Program-made: the position numbers and the translations under genes
From: Balaenoptera acutorostrata
Taxonomy: Eukaryota > Chordata > Mammalia > Artiodactyla > Balaenopteridae
Direction: 5' to 3'
Length of the DNA: 64,000 nt
Assembly: GCF_949987535.1 (NCBI RefSeq)
Contig: NC_080081.1
Coordinates: forward strand, 46,598,973-46,662,972
Shown here: positions 1-11,479 of the stretch, piece by piece
Layout of the letters: the number at the start of each line of letters is the position of its first letter
How positions within the stretch are numbered: the stretch's first letter is position 1
Notes under the pieces: model-generated
What the model saw: only the letters and a program-made list of their open reading frames with translations
Databases searched by the model: none
Told to the model about the DNA's origin: nothing

Positions 1-1561
1 GCAAAATGTTGGTACTGAAGGACACATAATAATCTGTCAGCAAGGCATGACTAAGAAGAGATAAATAAGAATATCTTGAAATGAGGGGCTCTTCTCTATG
101 TTTGAATATCTCATTTGTGGTGAGCCATCTTTACAATTAGTGCTAAGTATGACCCACAGGTGACCAGATGATGAAATGTCTCTACATTCTTTTCAAAGCC
201 TATCAGTGGAATGGATTAACAAAATGATGAGTGACACACAAATTAGTTTGGTTAACTTGCAAGCATACCAAATTAAATAAGCTTTTGCCTAGCTTAATTT
301 ATAGAGAATTTCTTGGTCTTTAATAATAAACAAAAGGAGAATCTTTTACTGCAAAATATATTTTACAAAATTTCTATAGAAAATAAGGTTTCTCTTATTT
401 TCCAAGCCTTCTAGTTTTCTTGAAATTATTAGCGAAACCAACCTTAAATGTTCATTATATGTCTATTGGACTCAGATTCAGCAAGAATCAACCAATGTGC
501 CAAAGGGGTTTGGGGCTTCAGTTGAGAGAAAATTAGTGGGTCTTTGATTCTTTTCCATTATCCTATCCTAATAAAAATGTGTTGCTTATTTAATAGCTTG
601 ATTGATTTAAGGAATAATTATTAAGTACCATTAGCTAGATATTGTTCCATGTTTCCTGCCATTCAGGAGCTTATTCTCTGGATGTCAAAATGGCCAAAAC
701 AGTACAGACAATTGAAAAGTCCATACGGCATTAACAGATTGCATTGAAAGCTCAGAAGATGCTGTGATTCTCATGGGCCCGAAAGAGCTTTTCTGAGAAG
801 ATGATTGTGACAATCAGTTTTGCTAAGGAATAACCAGTCTGACTCAAACTCATGAAGAAAAAACAGTCCTGATAGCCACCTCACCCCTAAAAGCAGAATA
901 TTTTTTTTGTCATTTGGATGATATGGGATGGAAAATAAAACAATATTTCAAGAACATCCAGGGTAAGGAGATGCCAGGGAAAAAACAAATGGCACATGTG
1001 GGAGGACATACATAGTTATATATGTGTGTGTGTGAATCTGTGAGCTTTTTGTGTGTCAGTATGCCCCAGTATGTGAATGTACAGGTGCAAGGGATCACTG
1101 GACTGTGAAAGGGTGACTATTCCACTACTGATAGCATACTGTGGTGGTCATAGTCAGGTCTTCCAGGCATGGTGCCCACTTGGTCTTGTAGACAACCAAG
1201 AATGCATGTCTACAGATTGGTCATTGCTGTAGAGTTACAATGTGACAGAGTATCATGCATTAATAAAATACCATGTGCACAGTGATACTGAGTGGCATAT
1301 GTGGGGTAATATAAAACTGTAACAAGGCAGTAGACAGTATTGGATATAGGAGATGTGGCTGACTAAATGCAGTTTTCCAGTTTTCTGATAAGTTCAGAAT
1401 GACATAGCTCTGAGTAAGGTTTCATTCACAACTTACCCCAACCAGAGCAGCATTGACACCAACACAAGCACTTCTATGAGTTGATCAGTAAGACTTGAGA
1501 AGCTGTCCTCACTAAACATTTCTGAGGCTGATGTTTTGCCAAAAATATCATTTGATCACAT
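1..1561. other. Unique AT-rich DNA, no gene seen
   Basis: No convincing exon, RNA gene or recognisable young repeat is visible. The open frames here are short and look like chance. A brief TG-rich run lies near 1022-1035. The last bases before 1574 form the left copy of the target-site duplication of the following L1. Confidence 0.6.
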
Positions 1562-4500
1562 CTCACTAACTCTGTTTTTTGGGGGTGTATCTGCAAACTG
1601 GCCTTATATATACTTTTGTTTCTTTCTTTTTTTATTGTTTTTTTAAAAATTTTATTTTATTTTTTTATACAGCAAGTTCTTATTAGTTATCTATTTTATA
1701 CATATTACTGTGTATATGTCAATCCCAATCTCCCAATTCATCACACCACCACCATGCCCCCCCCACCCCACATTCCCCCCTTGGTGTGCATACGTTTGTT
1801 CTCTACATCTGTGTCTCTATTTCTGCCGTGCAAATCTGTTCATCTGTACCATTTTTCTAGATTCCACATATATGCATTAATATACGATATTTGATTTTCT
1901 CTTTACTTACTTCACTCTGTATGACAGCCTCTAGGTACAAGTACATCTCTGCAGATAACCCAATTTCATTCCTTTTTATGGCTGAGTAATATTCCATTGT
2001 ATGTATGTACCACATCTTCTTTATCCAATCCTCTGTCAATGGGCATTCAGGTTACTTCCATGACCTGGCTATTGTAAACAGTGCTGCAATGAATATTGGG
2101 GTGTATGTGTCTTTTTGAATTATGGATTTCTCTGGCTATATGCATAGTAGTGGGATTGCTGGGTCATATGGTAATTCTATTTTTAGTTTTTTAAGGAAGC
2201 TCCATAAAAAAAAAAACCATAAATTCTTGTAGACATTGTTGTTTGTAGATTTTCTGTTGATGCCCATTCTAACAGGTGTGAGGTGATAACTCATTGTAGT
2301 TTTGATTGGCATTTCTATAATAATTAGTTATGTTGACCATCTTTTCATGTGCCTCTTGGCCATCTGTGTGTCTTCTTTGGGGAAATGTCTATTTATCACT
2401 CCTGCCCATTTTCTGATTGGGTTGTTTGCTTTTTTAATATTGAGCTGCATGAGCTGTTTATATATTTTAGAGATTAATCCTTTGTCCGTTGATTCATTTG
2501 CAAATATTTTCTCCCATTCTGAGACTTGTCTTTTCATCTTGTTTATACTTTCCTTTGCTGTGCAAAAGATTTTAAGTTTCATTAGGTTCCATTTTTTTTT
2601 TTATTTTTCTTTTTATTTCCATTACTCTAGGAGGTGGGTCAAAACATATCTTGCTGTGATTTATGTCAGAGTGTTCTTCCTATGTTTTCCCCTAAAAATT
2701 TTACAGTGTACGTTCTTTAATTTAGGTCTTTTTTCCATTTTGAGTTTATTTTTGTGTATGGTCTTAGGGAGTGTTCTAATTTCATTCTTTTACATGTAGC
2801 TGTCCAGTTTTCCCAGCATCACACATTGAACAGACTATTTTTTCTCCATTGTATATCCTTACCTCCTTTGTCATAGATTAGTTGACCCTAGGTGCGTGGG
2901 TTTATCTTGAGGCTTTCTATTCTGTTCCATTGATCTATATTTCACTCTTTGTGCCAGTACCATATTGTCTTGATTACTATAGCTTTGTAGTATAGTCTGA
3001 AGTCGGGGATTCTGATTCTTCCAGTGCCGTTTTTTTCCCCTAAATATTGCTTTGGCTATTCGGGGTCTTTTGTGTCTCCATACAAATTTTAAGACTTTTT
3101 GTTCTAGTTCTATACAAAATGCCATTGGTAATTTGATAGGGATTGCATTGAATCTATAGATTCCTTTGGGTAGTTTAGATATTTTCACAATATTGATACT
3201 TCCAATCCAAGAACATGACATATCTCTCCATCTGTCTGTGTCATCTTTGATTTCTTTCATCAGTGTCTTATAGTATTCTGAGTAAAGGGCTTTTGCCTCC
3301 TTAGGTAGGTTTATTCCTAGGTATTTTATTCGTTTTGTTTTGATGGTGAATGGGAGTGTTTCCTTAATTTGTCTTTCTGATCTTGCATTGTTAGTATATA
3401 GGAATGCAAGAGATTTCTGTGCATTAATTTTGTATCCTGCAACTTTACCAAATTCATTGATTAGCTCTAGTAGTTTTCTGGCAGCAACTTTAGGATTATC
3501 TAGGTATAGTATCATGTCATTTGCAAACAGTTACAGTTTTACTTCTTCTTTTCCAATTTGTATTCCTTTTATTTCTTTTGCTTCTCTGATTGCCATGGTT
3601 AGGACTTCCAATCATATGTTGAATAATAGTGATGAGAGTGGACATCCTTGTCTTGTTCCTGATCTTAGAGGAAATGCTTTCAGTTTTCCACCAAAGAGAA
3701 TAATGTTTGCTGTGGGTTTGCTGTATATGACCTTTATTATGTTGAGGTAGGTTCCCTCTATGCCCACTTCTGGAGAATTTTTATGATAAATGGGTTTTGA
3801 ATTTTGTCAAAAACCTTTTCTGCATCTATTGAGATCATCATACGGTTTTTATTCTTCAGTTTGTTAATATGGTGTATCAAATTGATTGATTTGCATATAT
3901 TGAAGAATCCTTGCATCCCTGAGATAAATCCCACTTGATCATGGTGTATGACCTTTTTAATGTGTTGTTGGATTCTGTTTGCTAATATTTTGTTGAGTAT
4001 TTATGCATGTATATTCATCAGTGATATTGGTCTCTAGTTTTCTTTTTTATGTAATATCTTTTCATGGTTTTGGTATCTGGGTGATGGTGGCCTCATAGAA
4101 TGAATTAAGGAGTGTTCCTTTGTAATTTTTTGGAACAGTTTGAGAAGGATGAGTGTTAGCTCTTCTGTAAATGTTTGATAGAATTCACCTGTGAAGCCAT
4201 CTGGTCTTGAACTTTTGTTTGTTGGAAGATTTTTAATCACAGTTTCAATTTCATTACTTGTGATTGGTCTGTTCATGTTTTCTATTTCTTCCTGGTTCTG
4301 TCATGGAAGATTATAACTTTCTAAGAATTTGTCCATTTCTTCCAGGTTGTCCATTGTATTGGCATAGAGTTTCTTGTAGTGGTCTCTTATGATGTTTTGT
4401 ATTTCTGTGATGCCCATTGTAACTTCTCTATTTTCATTTATAATTTTATTGATTTGAGTCTTCTCCCTCTTTTTCTTGATGAGCCTGGCTAAAGGTTTAT

Positions 4501-4684
4501 CAATTTTGTTTATCTCCTCAAACAACCAGCTTTTAGTTTCCTTGATTTTCGCTGCTGTTTTCTTTGTTGTTATTTAATTTATTACTGCTCTGATCATTAT
4601 GATTTATTTCCTTCTACTAACTTTGGGTTTCGTTTGTTCTTCTGTCTCTAGTTCCTTTAGGTGTAAGGTTAGAATTTTTTTTTT

Positions 4685-5001
4685 AATTAATGACAAAGAT
4701 TATTTTTTAATTAATTAATTTATTTATTTATTTATTTTTGGCTGTGTTGGGTCTTCGTTTCTGTGGGAAGGCTTTCTCTAGTTGTGGCAAGTGGGAGCCA
4801 CTCTCCATTGCGGTGCATGGGCCTCTCACTATCATGGCCTCTCTTGTTGCGGAGCACAGGCTCCAGACGTGCAGGCTCAGTAGTTGTGGTGCATGGGCTT
4901 AGTTGCTCCACGGCATGTGGGATCTTCCCAGACCAGGGCTCAAACCCGTTTCCCCTGCATTGGCAGGCAGATTCTCAACCACTGTGCCACCAAGGAAGCC
5001 C
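4685..5001 (-). mobile_element. CHR-2-like tRNA-derived SINE
   Basis: On the minus strand the element begins at about 5001 with GGGCTTCCTTGGTGGCACAG, a tRNA-derived head, and ends in a TTTA-rich tail (plus-strand view) near 4685-4735. The A-box region is clear; the B box reads ggtttgagcc, one transition from the usual form. It sits in L1-A ORF2. Flanking AGGTTAGA-TTTT copies at 4666 and 5002 serve as its target duplication, the right copy being shared with the retrocopy next door. Length (about 320 bp) and wording match the longer CHR-type SINEs of whales. It has no protein and would depend on L1 machinery. Confidence 0.85.
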
Positions 5002-5041
5002 AGGTTAGATTTTTTTTTTTTCACTGTTAAATAAGACACAT

Positions 5042-5047
5042 TTTAAT
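5042..5047 (-). terminator. ITGB1BP1: ATTAAA polyadenylation signal of the retrocopy
   Basis: Reverse complement of tttaat. It lies about 20 bases upstream of the poly(A) junction at 5021/5022, the normal spacing for mRNA 3'-end formation, and supports an origin from a mature mRNA. Confidence 0.8.
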
Positions 5048-5216
5048 AGAAAAACAAACGACTGATATTTTATATATTGTGTTTCTTCAGAAAATCTAGA
5101 GTAAAGGATCGCTCATATTTCCAAAATAGTTCAACACCGCAGATTGAAAACAGAACTATTGAGAAAACAAACAGCTGAACTTGCACATGAAGTCTACTTC
5201 CCCTTGATTGCAGAAT

Positions 5217-5819
5217 TCATGGTTTCTCAGATGTCAATACAGAGTCAAATGCAGTGGATAAAACTTTGCAGATTGCTTGTGCTTGTTCCAGGCTGTGGCA
5301 CTGGTAAACCCACAGGTTGTATTCTTCGTTGCTCGCATCTGTGGTCTTCAGAGCCAATAAGCTTTTTCCTGCCCCCAGACCATCATTATAACACACCATC
5401 CGGATGATTAAATATAGAGCATGCCGATGCAAAACATCATACTGATCTGATGTGGATACTTTTATACCATACTTGGAAACTCCCATAATAAATTTTTCCT
5501 CCAGAGGAACGAAAGGCAACTTTCCATCTTGCTGGGCGACATCTATATAATTTATCAGGTCTAGTGGCCCTTCGAGACTTTTTCCCTCAGAGAGTTTCAG
5601 TTTCTTTATGGCACCAACATATTTTATTCGAAATTCTGCACAGGTATCTGAATTACTGTTGCTTTGTCCTGAGCTCTTGGTGGAATCGGTATCAAGGCTC
5701 GCCACGGTGCTGGATTGAGAAAGCCCCCCAAGGCTGGGGTCTACAGACTTGCTCTTAGTACTGATTTCACTACTCTGGGAGCTGCTACTGCTGTGTCGCT
5801 TTTTCCCTTTCCAAAACAT
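5217..5819 (-). CDS. ITGB1BP1: ITGB1BP1 (ICAP-1) retrocopy, intact 200-aa frame
   Basis: The product is full length for integrin beta-1-binding protein 1 (200 residues, as in the human alpha isoform, recalled from memory). The parent protein binds the NPxY tail of integrin beta-1 through a PTB domain, restrains integrin activation, and partners with KRIT1. Visible here: a basic N-terminus (KGKKRH, residues 4-9), a Ser/Thr-rich linker (10-60), and the PTB fold from FRIKYVGA (63-70) to the C-terminus (TSEKP). Residues L135, I138 and I139, needed for beta-1 binding in the parent, are kept. Apparent changes include R3W, R35Q beside the T38 phosphosite, E-to-K in IKKLKL, and D145N. The start is the conserved MF-KGKKRH methionine; the stop is TGA at 5217-5219. 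There is no frameshift or stop, but no own promoter is evident, so it may be a young unexpressed copy or a functional retrogene. Confidence 0.85.
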   Translation of the reverse strand: MFWKGKKRHSSSSSQSSEISTKSKSVDPSLGGLSQSSTVASLDTDSTKSSGQSNSNSDTCAEFRIKYVGAIKKLKLSEGKSLEGPLDLINYIDVAQQDGKLPFVPLEEKFIMGVSKYGIKVSTSDQYDVLHRHALYLIIRMVCYNDGLGAGKSLLALKTTDASNEEYNLWVYQCHSLEQAQAICKVLSTAFDSVLTSEKP

Positions 5820-6988
5820 CTTCCACCATAGCTCGATCCAGAGGCACGCCCCCTCAATGCCGACTGTGGTTGGGGTCAGACACCCACAGCCTGTGCAGCC
5901 CGAGCCGCGGGAGCCACTCCAGGTCTAAACCCAGCGCCCGCTTTTCCAGCTCCGTGGCCCTGCCCGCCGGGCCCCGCCCAGGTTAGATTTTTTATTTGAG
6001 ATTTTTCTTATTTCCTGAGATAGGATTATATTGCTATAAACTTTACGCTTAGAACTGCATTTGCTGCATCCCATAAGTTTTGGAGCATCGTGTATTCATT
6101 ATCATTTGTCTCTAGGTAATTTTGATTTCCTCTATGATTTCTTCAGTGATCTCTTGGTTATTAAGTAACGTATTGTTTAGCCTCCATGTGTTTCTGTTTT
6201 TTATGTTTTTTTCCCTGTCATTGATATCTAATCTCATAGTGTTGTGGTCAGAAAAGATGCTTGATATGATTTCAATTTTCTTAAATTTACTGAGGCTTGA
6301 TTTGTGACGCAAGATGTGATCTATCCTGGAGAATGTTCCATGCGCACTTATAAAGAAAGTGTAATCTGCTGTTTTTGGATGGAATGTCCTATAAATATCA
6401 ATTGAATCTATTAGGTCTATTATGTCATTTAAAGCTTCTAATTCCTTAATAATTTTTTGTCTGGATGATCTGTCCATTGGTGTAAGTGAGGTGTTAAAGT
6501 CCCCCACTATTACTGTGTTACTGTCGATTTCCTCTTTTATAGCTGTTAGCATTTGCCTTATGTATTGAGGTGCTCCTATATTGGGTGCATATATATTTAT
6601 AATTGTTATATCTTCTTCTTGGATTGATCCCTTGATCATTATGTAGTGTCCTTCCTTGTGTCTTGTAACATTCTTTATTTTAAAGTCTATTTTAACTGAT
6701 CTGAGTATTGCTACTCCAGCTTTCTTCTGATTTCCATTTGCATGGAATATCTTTTTCTATCCCTTCACTGTCAGTCCGTGTGTGTCCCTAGGTCTGAAGT
6801 GGGTCTCTTGTAGACAGCATATATATGGGTCTTGTCTTTGTATCCATTCAGCAAGACTGTGTCTTTTGGTTGGATCATTTAATCCATTCACGTGTATGGT
6901 AATTATTGATATGTATGTTCCTATGACCATTTTCTTAATTGTTTTGGGTTTGTTTTTGTAGTTTCTTTTCTTCTCTTGTGTTTCCCAC

Positions 6989-7913
6989 TTAGAGAAGTTC
7001 CTTTAACATTTCTTGTAGAACTGGCTTAGTAGTGCTGAATTCTCTTAGCTTTTGCTTCTCTCTAAAGCTTTTGATTTCTCCATCAAATCTGAATGAGATC
7101 CTGGCTGGGTAGAGTAGTCTTGGTTGCAGGTTCTTCCCTTTCATCACTTTAAATATATCATGCCACTCCCTTCTGGCTAATAGAATTTCTGCTGAGTAAT
7201 CAGCTCTTAACCTTATGGGTGTTCCCATATGTGTTTTTTGTTGTTTTCCTTTGTTTCTTTTAATATTTATTTTTGTCTTTTCTTTTTTTTCACCTTGATT
7301 ACTGTGTGTTTCAGCATCTTTCTCCTTGAGTTTGTCTTGCCTGGGACTCTCTGCACTTCCTGGACCTCAGTGGCTATTTCCTTTCCCATTTTACGGAAGT
7401 TTTCAACAATAATCTCTCAAATATTTTCTCGGTCCTTTCTCTCTCTCTTCTCCTTCTGGGACCCCTATAATGTGACGCTGTGGTGTTTAATGTTGTCCCA
7501 GAGGTCTCCTAGGCTGTCTTTATTTCTTTTCATTCTTTTTTCCTTATTATGTTTCACAGCAGTGAATTCCATGATTCTGTCTTCCAGGTCACTAATCCAT
7601 TCTTCTGCCTCAGTTATTCTGCTATTGATTTCTTGTAGTGTATTTTTCATTTCAGTTATTTTACTATTCATTTCTGGTTTTTGTTGTTGTTGTTGTTGTT
7701 GTTGTTGTTCTTTAATTCTTCTAGGTCTTTGTTAAATATTTCTTGCATCTTCTCGATCTTTGCCTCTATTCTTTTTCCGAGGTCCTGGATCATCTTCACT
7801 ATCATTATTCTGAATTCTTTTTTTGGAAGGTTGCCTGTCTCCTCTTCATTTAATTGTTTTTCTAGGGTTTTATCTTGTTCCTTCATCTGGTATGTAGCCC
7901 TCTCTCTTTTCAT
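6989..7913 (-). pseudogene. L1-A ORF1 remnant (RNA-binding coiled-coil protein)
   Basis: ORF1p coats L1 RNA as a trimer. The start MKRERATYQMKEQDKT lies at 7913. The coiled-coil region contains an expanded run of Asn coded by a trinucleotide repeat, then ITEMKNTLQEINSRITEAEE. The C-terminal domain (YSAEILLARREWHDIFKVMK, then LLYPARISFRFDGEIKSF) ends in LKELL at 6989. Frame breaks around 7229 and 7465-7668 show it is not translated whole. Confidence 0.9.
7680..7709. repeat. (GTT)n trinucleotide microsatellite inside L1-A ORF1
   Basis: About ten GTT units on the plus strand, read as AAC codons (poly-Asn) in the ORF1 frame. The related ORF1 at 45642-46295 has no such run here, so this is a later expansion in this copy. 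Confidence 0.95.
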
Positions 7914-8817
7914 TTTGTCTATCTTTCTGTGAATGTGGTTTTCTTTCCACAGGCTGCAGGATTGTAGTTTTCTTGCTTCTGTTGTCTGCCGTCTAATGGA
8001 TGAGGCTATCTAAGAGGCTTGTGTTAGCTTCCTGATGGGAAGGACTTGTGGTGGGTAGAGCAGGGTGTTGCTCTGTTGGACAAAGCTCAGTAAAACTTCA
8101 ATCCACTCATCTGCTCATGGGTGGGGCTGAGTTCCCTCCCTGTTGGTTGTTTGGCCTGAGGCGATCCAGCACTGGCATCTACAGGCTCTTTGGTGGGGCT
8201 AATGATGGACTGCAGGAGGGTTCATGTCAAGGAATACCTCCCAGAACTTCTGCTGCCAGTGTCCTTGTCCCCGCAGTGAGCCACAGCCACACCCTGCCTC
8301 TGCAGGAAACCCTCCAACACTAGCAGGTAGGTCTGGTTCTGTCTCCTATGGGGTCACTGCTCCTTCCCCCTGGGTCCTGATGTGCACACTACTTTGTGTG
8401 TGCCCTCCAAGAATGAGTCTCTGTTTCCCCCAGTCCTGTTCAATTTCTGCAATCAAAACCTGGTAGCCTCCAAAGTATGGTTCTCTTGAAATTCCTCCTC
8501 CCATTGCTGGACCCCCAGGTTGGGAAGCCTGATGTGGGACTCAGAACCTTCACTCCAGTGGGTGGACTTCTGTGGTATAATTGTTCTCCAATTTGTGAGT
8601 CACCCATCCAGCAGTTATGGGATTTGATTTTATTGTGATTGTGTCCCTACTACCATCCCATTGCATCTTCTCCTTTGTCTTTGGATGTGGGGTATCTTTT
8701 TTGGTGAGTTCCAGTGTTTTCCAGTCAATGATTTTTCAGCAGTTAGTTATGATTCTGGTCCTCTCACAAGAGGGAGTGAACACACATCCTTCTACTCCAC
8801 CATCTTGACCCAATCTC
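7914..8817 (-). promoter_or_regulatory. L1-A 5' UTR / internal promoter remnant
   Basis: About 0.9 kb, more GC-rich than its surroundings, from the element's first bases to the ORF1 start. In active L1s this region holds an internal RNA polymerase II promoter. Promoter activity here is not shown by the sequence. Confidence 0.6.
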
Positions 8818-8829
8818 CTCACTAACTCT

Positions 8830-10139
8830 AAATTGCATGTTTATTTTAGGAATAAACACATGAGTATTCATCTCCATGAAATCTCAAGCCCAGTACTCTT
8901 CATGATCACAAAATAAACAAAGATAAAGATATATGTCTGTATGACTATTTAAAGGGTGAATTAATATTGCTTCCAAAAAGTATACATAATGCCTCTTAAG
9001 GTAATTTTTAACCAAGAGGAAATGAAATGTATTTTGACTGGTAGAGTGTGGGAAGAGATGAAGTATATGATATTGAAATGAGTTGTTCATAATCACTGAA
9101 GATCTCTACCATTTAGAGATAAACATTTTTATGCCAAATTATTGGGTAATACATAGGGAAGAAGTAATTATGTTTTATACCCTTGGTGTGTTATTCAAGA
9201 GACACTAGAACAGGGATGGCAAATGGTTTAATCTTGAGTCATCATACCTCTCCTTTGATAGTGCTGCCTTGAAGGCTAAGCTAAGATGGATTCTGATGTA
9301 ATGTCCTGAATCAGCTGAAAAGTTGAAATGATCCACAAGCAAAGAGAGTGGAAAAGTTTGAGGAGGTACATGTGTCAAATATGTGCTGTCCCTGATGCTG
9401 AACAGTTTAAAATAAAATATTATACTTCACTAAGAAAAACAATAATCACTCTTAACATGGTAAAGATAGCTAACAGAAATAGGCAGGAAGAGAATACTTA
9501 ACCCCCTTTTGTTGAGAGAAAAACCTAGCATTTGTCACAAATCCTAATGTTTCCTTTACTAATATCTAGTAACTTTGCTCTGATTTGACAGGATATCAGG
9601 ATTTCACATTAATGGAGACAAACCGGGACTTTTAACATCTTGGGTTATTGAAAGAAAAAAAAAAATTAGGTAATATTTTGAAGCTCATTAAACTTAAAAT
9701 CATTTTTCATTGGCCTAAGGAATATTTCAAAAGCTCACAAGTTCAAATGACTAGAGATGAGAAGAACATAAAGTGAATTTTCCTCAAGTAAAAAAAAATA
9801 AACTTTTGTGCTTCGTTTTTCTTCTTTAGGATAAATGACTCTCAACAAGTATTATTATCTCTACTTGTTTCAAATCTATATATATACAGCTTCAGAGAAA
9901 TATTTTAAGTTATTTACAAATGGTTTTTTAACTATCGCAACACTATTTTCATGAGACTTACTCTCTTGCTTTTTATTTTCTCTCAGCACAGTGGTGACTT
10001 CTAGTTCCTCTTCATCTCCATGACCTCTAAATGTTAGAGAGTCCCAAAGCTCACTCCTTAGACCTTTCCTTTTGTCTATACTCACTTCCTTGTTTAACTC
10101 ATGGCTTTATATATCATCTATATACTGACAATAACATCT
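8830..10139. other. Unique AT-rich DNA
   Basis: No gene or clear repeat seen. The small frames show no family resemblance or codon bias. Confidence 0.5.
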
Positions 10140-10554
10140 TTTCAGTCAAGAATTACCTCCTGAACTTGAGATTTCAACTGCCTACACAATATCTTCAAAT
10201 AGATGACTAACAAGAATCATAAACTCAACACATTCTAAACCAATTTCCTAATTTTCCCTCAGTCTGCTCAGATGCATCCAGTTTAGTTCATGGCAACTTC
10301 ATCCATCCATTTGGGGATGGATAACACCTTTGTATTGACCTCGTATTTTCTATTTCCCCTCATACCAACTATCCAATCCATTAGAAAATCCTATTGACTC
10401 TATCTTCAAGACATATCCAGAATCCATCCACTATTCATTGTTTCCACCCCTCTCACCTTATTCCAGACTACGGTCATCTCGTGCCAGGTTATTGTCAGAC
10501 GTTTCCATTTCTACCCTTGTTTTCTACAGTCTGCAATTCTCACCACAGCAATAA
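10140..10554 (+). mobile_element. Ancient L2-like LINE fragment, left part
   Basis: Diverged text matching a widespread mammalian LINE, including phrases such as 'atatccagaatcc' and a run ending in 'ctcaccacagcaa'. The same element resumes at about 11150 with 'gatcctgttaaaacaca', so the intervening LTR was inserted into it. Family assignment is from memory of the consensus. Confidence 0.5.
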
Positions 10555-11149
10555 TTTACTATTGTAGCTGAAACAAATTATCACAAAATTAATGACTTAA
10601 ACCAGCAACCATTTATTATCTTGGAGTTTCTATAGGTCTGAACTCCAGTGCAGTATGGCTCATCTGGTCCTCTGTTTAGGCCAAATCAAGGTGACAGCAG
10701 GGTTGTGTTCTTTTTAGAGGCTTTAGGGAAACATATGCTTCCAAGATGGTTCAATTTGTTGACAGAATTCAGTTCCATGCAGTAGGTCTAACATTCCAGT
10801 TTTCTTGCTGGCTTTTGGTTGAGTGTGGTTCTTGGGTTCTAGAAGCTGCTCATATTCCTTGGTATGTGATCCCTTTGTTCCATCTTCAAAGCTAGCAATG
10901 GTGCGTGGCACCTTTCTCACACTTTGAATTCATCTCTGCCTCTCCCTCTGCCACATCCCTCTGACTAACCAGATGGAGAAATTTCTCTGCTTTAACGTCT
11001 CAAGTGATTAGACTGGACCTGTCCAGATAAGGCCTGTGATCTTAATTACATTTGCAAAGTCCCTGCATAGCAGAACCTAGATTAGTGTTTAATTGAATAA
11101 CTAGGAGAAGGGAAACTTAGAGAGTATCTTTAGAATTCTACCATAGTAA
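10555..11149 (-). mobile_element. MLT1-like MaLR LTR remnant inside L2
   Basis: The start resembles the reverse complement of an MLT1-type LTR end ('ctgaaacaaattatcac' followed by 'gacttaaa'). The middle carries the typical 'ttctagaagctgctcatatt' type text. It splits the L2 copy. Confidence 0.55.
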
Positions 11150-11330
11150 CCAAACGATCCTGTTAAAACACAAAGTAGATTATGCTTCTCCTCTGCTCTG
11201 TATTATATAATGGTTCTTATTTCATGCAAAGTAAAAACCAAATTTCATAGAATGGCTTCCAAAACCTACACAACCTCTTCTCCCATTACCTATGACTTCA
11301 TTTTTTATTTTCCTTACTATTCATATTTTC
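11150..11330 (+). mobile_element. Ancient L2-like LINE fragment, right part
   Basis: Continuation of the fragment ending at 10554: 'cttctcctctgctctg' then 'aatggcttccaaaacctac', both recognisable as worn L2 consensus. Confidence 0.5.
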
Positions 11331-11479
11331 CTCTAAGGAGAAGACATTTTTGAATACTTTAGTCTCTTTGAAGAACTTTAAATATATTAAGTAAGCATAC
11401 CTTTTATCTATGGTTTTAAAAGTAAGCTTTTAAAGTTTACTTTTTAAGTCAATTTTGAAAATTTTATTTGTATAAACTA

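Larger units (their letters stand above)
5010..5979 (-). other. Processed ITGB1BP1 mRNA insertion (whole retrocopy)
   Basis: Intronless cDNA copy on the minus strand: a CpG-rich 5' UTR (5820-5979), a coding region (5217-5819), a 3' UTR (5022-5216), then a poly(A) seen as about eleven T on the plus strand at 5011-5021. The direct repeats AGGTTAGATTTTT at 5002 and 5980 flank it. In sense orientation they begin with A's, as expected for L1 endonuclease priming. It disrupts L1-A ORF2 and so is younger than that L1. An almost complete 5' UTR suggests little 5' truncation. Confidence 0.93.
1802..6930 (-). pseudogene. L1-A ORF2 remnant (endonuclease plus reverse transcriptase)
   Basis: ORF2p nicks target DNA and copies L1 RNA. 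The frame starts at the ATG at 6928-6930 (MVIGTYISIIT...) and decays quickly, with a stop shortly after the QETHF motif. Endonuclease signatures remain at 6112-6639: NIYAPN, VGDFN, a SRIDHIL segment and SDHN. The frame is then split by the SINE and the ITGB1BP1 retrocopy (4685-5979). Reverse transcriptase blocks follow at 2871-4525, including [15 protein letters not shown]. The catalytic FADD box reads FAND near 3510, so one metal-binding Asp is lost. The C-terminal segment ([16 protein letters not shown]) lies at 1857-2039. Several frameshifts separate these pieces. Confidence 0.93.
1574..8817 (-). mobile_element. L1-A: near full-length LINE-1, minus strand, with nested SINE and retrocopy
   Basis: The element reads on the minus strand: 5' UTR at 7914-8817, ORF1 remnant, ORF2 remnant, and a short A-rich 3' end near 1640. 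The 5' end has the usual L1 start, with 'caagatgg' a few bases in. Both sides carry the same 12 bases, CTCACTAACTCT, at 1562-1573 and 8818-8829, which fits a target-site duplication. About 1.3 kb of the interior (4685-5979) is later insertion, leaving roughly 5.9 kb of L1. The 3' UTR is the short type shared with the copy at 41276-46383. About 45 bases lie between the A-rich tail and the left duplication, possibly transduced flank. Both protein frames carry stops or frameshifts, so the copy is dead. Confidence 0.93.

Noticed and set aside
2302..2799. 165-codon plus-strand frame rich in hydrophobic residues
   Set aside because: Exactly antisense to the L1-A ORF2 C-terminal region; the AT-rich complement gives runs of Phe, Leu and Ile.
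7681..7932. Frame starting with eight or more Leu, resembling a signal peptide
   Set aside because: It is the complement of the GTT microsatellite in L1-A ORF1.
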